A model generated the notes under the pieces. It did no database searches. It saw only the letters and a program-made list of their open reading frames with translations, and was not told the origin of the DNA. 13,165 nucleotides of DNA, taken from positions 1 to 13,165 of the forward strand of contig DFJS01000078.1 in assembly GCA_002373165.1 (NCBI GenBank), read 5' to 3'. This document shows, piece after piece, positions 1 through 6,510 of the stretch (its first letter is position 1; every line of letters starts with the position of its first letter). This DNA is from Ruminococcus sp. UBA3665 (lineage in GTDB: Bacteria; Bacillota; Clostridia; Oscillospirales; Ruminococcaceae). The position numbers were made by a program, and so were the translations under genes.

Positions 1-2349
1 ACGCAGACCAACTGGAACGGCATCACGGGAGAAATTTCCATCCGGTTATGGCGAAAAAATCATATTTCCAGAATCAAGGCAATCCCGGATTTGCAGAAAC
101 GTCAGGTTATTTTTAAATTATTTACAGATGATTCTTTCAGGCGTGTGCAGGTATACGGCGAATGGTTTGACCTGAACGGAAAAATCATGGATATCATTCC
201 GCAGATGCTGGAAGTCTCGCCGCAGGAAAACGGCTGCTGTCAGGCAGTGTTTCCGTTAAGCGGCAGCGCACCCCTCTGGGATGAATATCATCCGGTTTTA
301 TGCAGATTATATTTCTCGCCGGATTCGCCCTACAGTCTGGATGACAGGACAGAAGTCTGCTTTGGCCTGACCGATTTCAAGGCCGACGGCATGGAATTCA
401 AGAGTCACGGCCGGACAGTCTTTCTCCGCGGCAAGCACGACGGCATGATTTTTCCTCTGACCGGAGCCGCTCCGACAACTGTCGAAGAATGGCTGAAAAT
501 CCTGCAAATCTCAAAATCTTACGGAATCAATCACTATCGGTTTCATACCTGCTGTCCGCCGGATGCCGCTTTCACTGCGGCCGACCTGCTGGGCATGTAC
601 TTTGAACCGGAAATTCCCTTCTGGGGTACGCTCCAAGCTCCCGGCGAAGAAGGCTTCAACGAAACAGAACAGAATTATCTCATCTCCGAAGGCAGAAAAA
701 TTCTGGAAACGTTCGGGAATCATCCGTCTTTCTGCATGTTCTCCCTCGGCAATGAATTATGGGGCAATCCGCGCAGAATGGGCGAAATCATCGCAGAATA
801 CAAAAAATCAGAATCCAGAATTCTGTTTACGCAGGGAAGCAATAACTTTCAGCATTTTCCGAATATTCAGCCCGAAGAAGATTTCTTTGTCGGGGTCAGG
901 TTAAGTCATGACAGACTGCTCCGCGGTTCTTACGGCGCATGTGATCCGCCTTACGGACATATCCAGACAGAAAGACCGTCTGCCGCCCATGATTATGACA
1001 GCATTATCTTTCCGGAAGATTCCGGAACTTCTGATTCTGCCGATGCTCCTAAAGAAATCGAAATCCAGTACGGCACGGGCGTAAAGAAAGTCAGAGTCGG
1101 ACAGACTGCCGAAGGCCTGATTCCCGATAAGCCCATTGTCACCCACGAAATCGGTCAGTACTGCACTTACCCGAATTTCGAGGAAATCCCGAAATATACC
1201 GGCGTTCTGCAAGCCCGGAATTTTGAAATCTTCCGGGAACGTCTGGAACAGGCCGGCATGGCCGATCTGGCACAGGATTTCTTTACCTGTTCCGGTCAGC
1301 TGGCCGTGCAGTGCTATAAAGAAGAACTGGAATCAGCCTTGCGGTCAAGATATCTTTCCGGCTTTCAGATTCTGGATCTTCAGGATTTCACAGGACAGGG
1401 CACGGCACTGGTCGGCATTCTGGATGCCTTCATGGACAGCAAAAAATTAATCTCCAAAAAAGAATGGCATGGTTTTTGTTCTGATTCTGTCATTCTGGGG
1501 CAGTTTGAAGAATATATTCTGACAAAGGAATTATTTATGAAAGTTCTGCTCCGGCATCATTCGCCGCACGCCGTCACAGAGCCGCTGCAATATGTCATCC
1601 GCAGAGGAAACGCCATTCTTGCCGAAGGAGAAATTCCGGTAAATGTTCACGGGCAGGGGCTGTTTGATCTGGGCGAAATCCGGCTTCCTCTGAAAGCGGC
1701 ATCGCACGTGCATAAAATCAAGATTACGCTCAGCCTGCCGCATACGGAGAACTGTTACTGGTTCTGGCAGTTTCCGGAAATTCCTGTGCCGAAGCTGGAA
1801 AGCAATGAAAATCTCTGCATTACGTCCAATAAGACCGAAATGCTGTTTATGCTGAAACAAGGCCAGAATGTTCTGTATCTTCCGCATCATGTCAGGAACA
1901 GCATTCCGGGAACATACTGTACAGATTTCTGGTGTTACCCGATGTTCCGGGATATTTCCCTGAGTATGGGCAAAGAGCCGCCGATCGGCACACTTGGCCT
2001 GAACATTCACAAGCATCATCAGGCTTTGGGAAAATTCCGCTGTGAACGCTGGTCCACGCCGCAGTGGTATGATATCACCATGCATTCTGACTGTGTGATT
2101 CTTGACGGGCTGAAACTTCAGCCGATTGTACAGATGATTGATAATTTCGACCGGAATCACAAGCTTGGCATTCTGTTTGAATGCAATGTCGGGGACGGAA
2201 AACTGCTTGTCTGCACGGCGCGGCTTTCTGAAATTTCCGACAGGCCGGAGACTGCACAATTCGCACAGAGCCTGATTGACTATGCATCATCAGAGGCATT
2301 TTTCCCGAAAGAATCGCTTAGTTTCCAGCAGATTGACGAATTATTATAA
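1..2349 (+). CDS. Glycoside hydrolase family 2 enzyme, 5' end cut by window edge
   Basis: The reading frame is open from base 1, so the gene begins left of the window; the methionine at base 91 is internal. 782 residues are visible. Residues 3-7 read TNWNG, the motif near the end of the GH2 sugar-binding jelly-roll. An immunoglobulin-like segment follows, then the catalytic barrel: FLRGKHDG (141-148), RFHTCCPP (180-187), FEPEIPFWG (201-209). E252 in GNELWG is the expected acid/base, and E383 in THEIGQY is the expected nucleophile. From about residue 500 there is a C-terminal beta-rich region with no motif I recognise. GH2 enzymes are retaining beta-glycosidases (beta-galactosidase, beta-glucuronidase, beta-mannosidase and others); the substrate cannot be read from this sequence. 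Any signal peptide would lie in the missing N-terminus, so location is unknown. The family call is secure from the paired Glu motifs; the specificity is open. Confidence 0.9.
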   Translation, partial: TQTNWNGITGEISIRLWRKNHISRIKAIPDLQKRQVIFKLFTDDSFRRVQVYGEWFDLNGKIMDIIPQMLEVSPQENGCCQAVFPLSGSAPLWDEYHPVLCRLYFSPDSPYSLDDRTEVCFGLTDFKADGMEFKSHGRTVFLRGKHDGMIFPLTGAAPTTVEEWLKILQISKSYGINHYRFHTCCPPDAAFTAADLLGMYFEPEIPFWGTLQAPGEEGFNETEQNYLISEGRKILETFGNHPSFCMFSLGNELWGNPRRMGEIIAEYKKSESRILFTQGSNNFQHFPNIQPEEDFFVGVRLSHDRLLRGSYGACDPPYGHIQTERPSAAHDYDSIIFPEDSGTSDSADAPKEIEIQYGTGVKKVRVGQTAEGLIPDKPIVTHEIGQYCTYPNFEEIPKYTGVLQARNFEIFRERLEQAGMADLAQDFFTCSGQLAVQCYKEELESALRSRYLSGFQILDLQDFTGQGTALVGILDAFMDSKKLISKKEWHGFCSDSVILGQFEEYILTKELFMKVLLRHHSPHAVTEPLQYVIRRGNAILAEGEIPVNVHGQGLFDLGEIRLPLKAASHVHKIKITLSLPHTENCYWFWQFPEIPVPKLESNENLCITSNKTEMLFMLKQGQNVLYLPHHVRNSIPGTYCTDFWCYPMFRDISLSMGKEPPIGTLGLNIHKHHQALGKFRCERWSTPQWYDITMHSDCVILDGLKLQPIVQMIDNFDRNHKLGILFECNVGDGKLLVCTARLSEISDRPETAQFAQSLIDYASSEAFFPKESLSFQQIDELL

Positions 2350-2352
2350 AAA

Positions 2353-2395
2353 AATCAGAATGCACACCCGGAAACAGGTGTGCATTCTTCTGATT
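2353..2395. terminator. Shared hairpin terminator between convergent genes
   Basis: The arms AATCAG+AATGCACACC (2353-2368) and GGTGTGCATT+CTGATT (2377-2395, with a 3-base bulge at 2387-2389) form a 16-pair stem with an 8-base loop. On the minus strand the stem is followed by a run of T (the A-run at 2348-2354 on the plus strand), so it is a good intrinsic terminator for the anti-sigma gene. On the plus strand there is no strong T-run, so it may end the GH2 transcript less efficiently. Confidence 0.8.
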
Positions 2396-2437
2396 AGTTA
2401 TAGAAGGTTTCTGTAATTCTCTTTATGAAAGCGCAGT

Positions 2438-3769
2438 TTATTCCGCAATCCGGATGGATTCAGCCATTTTTACCAGTTCCTCCAACGGGAAATAGCCGGA
2501 AACGGTCATGATATAATCGCCGTTGTCCCATGTGATGACATGCATGACAGTCTGATTTTCATATCCGGAATTTTCAGTGTTTTTTTTCACATAAGCAGTA
2601 TGCCCATTGATTTCCGTCAGATTTGCGGGCGGCATTTCCTCTTCATCATAAGCATAAGGTGAAAGATTATCATTGTACAGTTTCTTCGGCATGACCTTGA
2701 AAGACAGTGTTGAAGCGCATCCTCTGGCATAGGGATATTTCACATCGGGGTATGCTTCCAGAATCGCTTCACGGGCCTGTGCACCTGTCTGGCCATCCAG
2801 ATAGTAATGATACGTAATTCCTCTGTTTACCGGTCTTTCAACAGTTTCCAGAACAGCGCATTCGTCCGGAATATAGGTCGGCCGATAGAGGGTTTCCACT
2901 TCTTCGGATTCGGAGCCGTCCGTCACACTGCGAATTTTATACATGCAGTATAATTCCGGATTGGTATCATCCACGAATTTCATCAGAACAAATCCTGGGA
3001 TATAGTCTCTGTCCTCGGAAACGACATGATAATAGCTGTCACGTCCCAGTGCAGGGAATGTTTCTGTCGAAAGCGTTTCCTGCGGAGGAGCTTCTGTTTC
3101 AGGGGCAGGCACTTCTGTTTCCTGCACGACGTACTGAGTTTCGGGAACAGTTTCGGAAACTGTTTCGGGAATAGTTTCGGGTTCGGGAACCTGTGTATCA
3201 TCCGGAACGATTTCCTGAGGTTCTTCTGAGATGAGTTCGGTTTCGGGTTCTGTTTCCTGAATTGCCGGAACAGTCTGGGTTGTAACGGTTTTCGTCTGTG
3301 CGGATTTTGCTGTGACTGCCTGTGTCGTAATTTCTGCCGGAGCGGATGTTGCTGTGATGATAACAGCTTTCTGAGGTTCTGTAGCTCTGACGGTTTCTTT
3401 TGTGTGGGTTTCGGATGTGACAGTTTCAATAATGACCTGTGCAGGCGAATGGAAAGTCGTTTCCGGTGCGGCCGGTTCTGTTCTGACCGCTTCGGCAGAC
3501 GGCATTTCGGAGAGATTTCTTCTCTGATTCAATGCATAAACTCCGCCCCCGATAACCCCTGCACACAGCAGCAAACTTGCTGCCGCTGCTGCAAGATTCC
3601 TGTAGATGCTGATGCCGGAACTCTGATCAGCTTCAGATATTTCAGTAAAATTCTGATTTTTCTGTTCCATAGTAAATCTCCTTTCTTGGTGATTTGTAAA
3701 GGCTTCTGCTTCTTTGAGATATGTTTCATCAATAGCTGTCATGGACTTGAGCAAATTCTTTCCGTTCAT
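2438..3769 (-). CDS. Membrane anti-sigma factor with Pro/Glu/Thr-rich linker and DUF4367-like C-terminal domain
   Basis: 443 residues. The short cytoplasmic N-terminus (about 1-56, beginning MNGKNLLKSM) resembles clostridial anti-sigma factors of this kind and should bind the sigma factor encoded just upstream. One transmembrane helix lies at about 58-80 (Ala/Leu/Gly-rich, followed by NQRR). A linker of about 85-235 is very rich in Pro, Glu, Thr and Val with repeated PET/SET units and is predicted to lie outside the cell. The C-terminal domain (about 240-443) ends in ITWDNGDYIMTVSGY...KMAESI, typical of what is annotated DUF4367. The start at 3769 is supported by an AAAGGGG site 8 bases upstream and by conservation of this N-terminus. 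The start lies 41 bases inside the end of the sigma gene, implying coupled translation. A second good ribosome site precedes Met34 (3670). The sensed signal is unknown. Role inferred from operon context and topology. Confidence 0.8.
   Translation of the reverse strand: MNGKNLLKSMTAIDETYLKEAEAFTNHQERRFTMEQKNQNFTEISEADQSSGISIYRNLAAAAASLLLCAGVIGGGVYALNQRRNLSEMPSAEAVRTEPAAPETTFHSPAQVIIETVTSETHTKETVRATEPQKAVIITATSAPAEITTQAVTAKSAQTKTVTTQTVPAIQETEPETELISEEPQEIVPDDTQVPEPETIPETVSETVPETQYVVQETEVPAPETEAPPQETLSTETFPALGRDSYYHVVSEDRDYIPGFVLMKFVDDTNPELYCMYKIRSVTDGSESEEVETLYRPTYIPDECAVLETVERPVNRGITYHYYLDGQTGAQAREAILEAYPDVKYPYARGCASTLSFKVMPKKLYNDNLSPYAYDEEEMPPANLTEINGHTAYVKKNTENSGYENQTVMHVITWDNGDYIMTVSGYFPLEELVKMAESIRIAE
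3668..3683 (-). promoter_or_regulatory. Internal ribosome-binding site and in-frame ATG within the anti-sigma gene
   Basis: On the minus strand AAGGAG (3683-3678) stands 7 bases before an in-frame ATG (3670-3668, Met34 of the anti-sigma protein). It is as good as the site at the annotated start. It could direct a shorter protein lacking the first 33 residues of the cytoplasmic domain but keeping the membrane helix. It could also be chance, because the bases encode an ordinary ERRFT stretch. Confidence 0.45.
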
Positions 3770-4313
3770 AAGAAACGCCCCTTTCTTTGAGATATTTTTC
3801 TAATTTCTTTCTGGATCTGCATAAGCTCGTCTTGACCTTCCCCTCCCGGCAATGAAGAGCCTGCGCAATTTCTGCGATGCTGTCGCCGTACCAGTACCGC
3901 CGGACGAAGATAATTCTTTTTTCTTTGGAAAGGCTTTTCAAAAATTCGTTCAGAATTTCAGAAAGTTCCGTCTGTGTTTCCTGTGCGGCATCATCGGGAA
4001 TGCACTGTTCCATTTCGGCAGTCAGCTCGACGACGACGGCATTTCGTTTCTGTGCAGTTTTCTGATCGAGCATGTTGAAGGCCGTATAGCGGCAGATTTG
4101 CATGAGATATGCCGAAAGATGCTCCGGCTTTTGAGTCTGGAGCACATTCCATGCCTTGAACCACACATCATTAAGGCATTCTTCGGCATCGGCCTCGTTG
4201 CCCAGAAAGCGGAAAGCCAGCCGTTTCAGAGCCGCGCCGTATTGATTCTGCGCTTCCTGAATTGCCTGCGGATTGTGTTCTGCGAACAGTTCCAGAATTT
4301 TTTCATCGTCCAT
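3729..4313 (-). CDS. ECF-type RNA polymerase sigma factor
   Basis: 194 residues from the chosen start, a normal length for an extracytoplasmic-function sigma factor. Region 2 spans about residues 18-85, including ADAEECLNDVWFKAW (41-55), the core-polymerase and -10 recognition helix region. A variable linker (about 88-118) leads to region 4 (about 120-175), with the helix-turn-helix around SIAEIAQALHCREGKVKTSL and the basic RSRKKLEKYL tail. It should direct RNA polymerase to a specific promoter set and be held inactive by the membrane protein encoded downstream. I chose ATG 4313 because GGGGG stands 7 bases upstream and MDDEKI is the usual family beginning. An upstream in-frame ATG at 4355 adds 14 residues encoded by the ribosome-site region itself and is unlikely. 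The gene overlaps the anti-sigma start by 41 bases. The regulon cannot be seen here. Confidence 0.92.
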   Translation of the reverse strand: MDDEKILELFAEHNPQAIQEAQNQYGAALKRLAFRFLGNEADAEECLNDVWFKAWNVLQTQKPEHLSAYLMQICRYTAFNMLDQKTAQKRNAVVVELTAEMEQCIPDDAAQETQTELSEILNEFLKSLSKEKRIIFVRRYWYGDSIAEIAQALHCREGKVKTSLCRSRKKLEKYLKERGVSYERKEFAQVHDSY

Positions 4314-4332
4314 ACTCTCACCCCCTTCACCC

Positions 4333-4364
4333 TTATAGTGGGATTTCGGGAACAAAAAGTTACA
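4333..4364 (-). promoter_or_regulatory. Candidate ECF-type autoregulatory promoter for the sigma/anti-sigma operon
   Basis: Reading the minus strand, TGTAAC (4364-4359), followed by a T-run, lies about 18 bases before CACTAT/CTATAA (4340-4333), which is 20 bases before the sigma-factor ATG. An AAC-containing -35 element is characteristic of ECF promoters, and these operons are commonly autoregulated. No good SigA TTGACA/TATAAT pair is seen in this position. This is a pattern-based inference. Confidence 0.45.
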
Positions 4365-4367
4365 GAG

Positions 4368-4395
4368 TTTTTATTTTTTTGCAAAAAAATAAAAA
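4368..4395. repeat. Perfect 28-base A/T palindrome between divergent promoters
   Basis: A 13-base arm TTTTTATTTTTTT (4368-4380), the centre GC, then the exact reverse complement AAAAAAATAAAAA (4383-4395). It lies just upstream of the candidate minus-strand ECF promoter and 32 bases upstream of the plus-strand -35 box. It could be an UP-like element, an A-tract bend or a binding site. It has T-runs on both strands but a GC-poor stem, so it is not a convincing terminator. Confidence 0.7.
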
Positions 4396-4427
4396 TTCTT
4401 ATTTTTCCAAAGCGAAACGGCACAGTA

Positions 4428-4456
4428 TTGACAAATCTGCTGAAATATGATAAAAT
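4428..4456 (+). promoter_or_regulatory. SigA-type promoter of the decarboxylase gene
   Basis: TTGACA (4428-4433) matches the -35 consensus exactly. After a 17-base spacer comes TAAAAT (4451-4456, 5 of 6), preceded by TG one base upstream (extended -10). The transcript would begin near 4463, leaving a leader of about 35 bases. That is too short for a lysine riboswitch. AAGGAG at 4482-4487 is the ribosome site. Confidence 0.85.
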
Positions 4457-4497
4457 AATAACATAAATTTTAAATTCTGACAAGGAGCTGGAATCTT

Positions 4498-5781
4498 ATG
4501 AATCAAAAAAATCCGAAAATTCCGTTTATCACAAAAGAACAGGCTGAGGAAATCTGCAAGACTTACCCCACGCCGTTTCATATCTATGATGAAAAAGGCA
4601 TCCGCGAAAATGCGCGTCTGGTGCAGAAAGCCTTTGCCTGGAACAAGGGCTTCAAAGAATATTTTGCAGTCAAGGCGACTCCGAACCCGTTTCTGCTGAA
4701 AATTTTTCAGGAAGAAGGCTGCGGCGTGGACTGCTCCAGCTTTACTGAACTGGAATTAAGCGATGCCTGCGGTTTTTCCGGGCATGATATCATGTTTTCT
4801 TCCAATGTCACTCCGGCACAGGATTATGAACTTGCTTATCAATTAGGAGCTTATATCAATTTGGATGATATTACACATATTGAATATCTGGAACAGCTGA
4901 CGGGCATTCCGGAGACAATCTGCTGCCGGTTCAATGCAGGCGGAAAATTCACCATTTCGACGGAAATCATGGACAGCCCGGAGGATGCCAAATACGGCTT
5001 CACCCGTGAACAGATGTTCGAGGGCTTCAGGCTGCTGAAAGCCAAGGGCGCGAAATATTTCGGCATTCATGCATTTCTGGCATCCAGTACGCTGACAAAC
5101 GAATATTATCCTACTCTGGCGCGGCAGCTGTTCCAGCTTGCAGTTGATCTCAAAAACGAAACAGGCGCAGAAATTAAATTCATCAATCTTTCCGGCGGCG
5201 TTGGCATTGCCTATCATCCTGATCAGACTCCGAATGATATTCTTGCCATCGGCGAAGGTGTTCACAAAGTTTTTGACGAAATTCTGGTTCCGGCAGGCAT
5301 GGGCGATGTTGCCATCTTCACAGAAATGGGACGTTTCATGGCGGCACCTTACGGCCATCTTGTCACAAGAGTGCTGCACAAGAAGCATATCTACAAAGAA
5401 TATGTCGGCGTAGATGCCTGCGCGGCTAATCTGATGCGCCCGGCCATGTACGGAGCCTATCATCATATTACAGTACTTGGCAAAGAAGATCAGCCCTGTA
5501 CTTACAAATGCGATGTCACGGGCGGTCTCTGCGAAAATAATGACAAATTCGCAGTTGACAGAATGCTTCCTCCTGTAGAAATCGGCGACCTGCTTGTCAT
5601 TCATGATACGGGTGCGCACGGCTTCTCGATGGGCTATAACTATAACGGCAGACTGCGCAGTGCCGAACTCCTGCTTTGCGAGGACGGTTCTGTCAAGATG
5701 ATCCGCCGTGCCGAAACGCCTGCGGATTATTTTGCAACGTTCGATTTCTGCGGTATGCTGGATAAATATCTGAAAAAATAA
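4498..5781 (+). CDS. lysA: Diaminopimelate decarboxylase-like PLP enzyme
   Basis: 427 residues, usual for this fold-III PLP decarboxylase family. The expected reaction is meso-diaminopimelate to L-lysine and CO2, the last step of lysine synthesis, in the cytoplasm. K59 in YFAVKATPNP is the Schiff-base lysine. SGGVG (232-236) and EMGR (276-279) fit the phosphate-binding elements, and C345-E346 in GGLCENNDKF match the active-site Cys-Glu donated across the dimer. An NYNGRLRSAELL segment follows near the C-terminus. It departs from typical LysA at two motifs: HAFLASST instead of the usual HIGSQ-type loop, and EMGR instead of EPGR. It belongs to a clostridial subgroup that I recall being annotated as diaminopimelate decarboxylase. 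A related amino-acid decarboxylase cannot be excluded. AAGGAG 10 bases upstream supports the start. It is a single-gene unit with its own promoter and terminator. Confidence 0.82.
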   Translation: MNQKNPKIPFITKEQAEEICKTYPTPFHIYDEKGIRENARLVQKAFAWNKGFKEYFAVKATPNPFLLKIFQEEGCGVDCSSFTELELSDACGFSGHDIMFSSNVTPAQDYELAYQLGAYINLDDITHIEYLEQLTGIPETICCRFNAGGKFTISTEIMDSPEDAKYGFTREQMFEGFRLLKAKGAKYFGIHAFLASSTLTNEYYPTLARQLFQLAVDLKNETGAEIKFINLSGGVGIAYHPDQTPNDILAIGEGVHKVFDEILVPAGMGDVAIFTEMGRFMAAPYGHLVTRVLHKKHIYKEYVGVDACAANLMRPAMYGAYHHITVLGKEDQPCTYKCDVTGGLCENNDKFAVDRMLPPVEIGDLLVIHDTGAHGFSMGYNYNGRLRSAELLLCEDGSVKMIRRAETPADYFATFDFCGMLDKYLKK

Positions 5782-5790
5782 ATAATTTCC

Positions 5791-5822
5791 AAGGGGAACA
5801 TGCGTTCCCCTTTCGCTTTTTT
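5791..5822 (+). terminator. Intrinsic terminator after the decarboxylase gene
   Basis: AAGGGGAAC (5791-5799) pairs with GTTCCCCTT (5804-5812) around the loop ATGC, followed by TTCGCTTTTTT. It lies 9 bases past the stop codon. Confidence 0.9.
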
Positions 5823-5894
5823 CACATGAAACCGGCGGTTTTCCTGTTGATTTTGTGAAAAAAAAGACATTTTTTCCTTTTTCGGCAATAAGCA

Positions 5895-5923
5895 TTGACA
5901 AACTGCCGGAATCATGCTATAAT
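5895..5923 (+). promoter_or_regulatory. Near-ideal SigA promoter for the ppa-prs unit
   Basis: TTGACA (5895-5900), a 17-base spacer and TATAAT (5918-5923) match consensus exactly, with an extended TGC immediately before the -10 box. The predicted start is near 5930, about 28 bases before the pyrophosphatase ATG. This suggests strong constitutive expression. Confidence 0.92.
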
Positions 5924-5957
5924 TTTTATATACTCTGTTCATAATTGAGGTGTTTTT

Positions 5958-6488
5958 ATGAATATCTGGCATAATATCAGCCCGAAACGCATCAATCCGG
6001 ACGATTTTGTCGCTGTGATTGAAATCCCTAAGGGCAGCAAAATCAAGTACGAACTGGATAAGGAAACCGGCTTTATGAAGCTGGACAGAATTCTGCATAC
6101 TTCCACGCATTATCCGGCCAATTACGGCCTGATTCCCCGGACTTATGCCGACGATTCCGACCCCCTGGATGTACTTGTTATCTGCTCTGAGGCTCTGTAT
6201 CCCATGACTTTGGTCAGATGCTATCCGATCGGAGTCATCCGCATGATCGACAACGGCAAGCATGATGATAAAATCATCGCGATTCCGTTTGATGACCCGA
6301 ATTATAACTGCTATCACAGCATTGACGAACTGCCAAAGCATATTTTCGAGGAAATGTCGCATTTCTTCCGGGTTTACAAAGAACTGGAAAATAAAACTAC
6401 AGCTGTGAACGAAGTCGAAGACGCAGACAGCGCAAGAACTATCATCTCTGAGGACATTGACAGATATATTGACAAATTCTGTAAATAA
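5958..6488 (+). CDS. ppa: Inorganic pyrophosphatase, family I
   Basis: 176 residues, normal for a bacterial family I soluble pyrophosphatase. It hydrolyses pyrophosphate to two phosphates with Mg2+, pulling biosynthetic reactions forward. The family signature D-S-D-P-L-D-V is present in YADDSDPLDVLVI (about 64-76). The conserved early elements EIPKGSKIKYELDK (with Lys and Glu active-site residues), HYPANYGLIP and a later KHDDKIIAIP segment are in the right order. GAGG 7 bases before the ATG supports the start. It is the first gene of a plus-strand unit; the PRPP synthetase gene begins 22 bases after its stop. There is no CBS or DRTGG domain, so it is not the regulated family II enzyme. I see nothing unusual in the sequence. 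Confidence 0.95.
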   Translation: MNIWHNISPKRINPDDFVAVIEIPKGSKIKYELDKETGFMKLDRILHTSTHYPANYGLIPRTYADDSDPLDVLVICSEALYPMTLVRCYPIGVIRMIDNGKHDDKIIAIPFDDPNYNCYHSIDELPKHIFEEMSHFFRVYKELENKTTAVNEVEDADSARTIISEDIDRYIDKFCK

Positions 6489-6510
6489 TTTTTTTGTGAG
6501 GTAACATGTT

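Noticed and set aside
1531..2259. 242-codon minus-strand frame opposite the GH2 gene
   Set aside because: Antisense shadow, composition unlike a folded protein.
4457..4497. Possible lysine riboswitch before the decarboxylase gene
   Set aside because: The predicted leader is only about 35 bases and has no complex fold; lysine riboswitches need well over 100 bases.
4843..5901. 352-codon minus-strand frame opposite the decarboxylase gene
   Set aside because: Antisense shadow; it would run through the intrinsic terminator of the real gene and has no family features.
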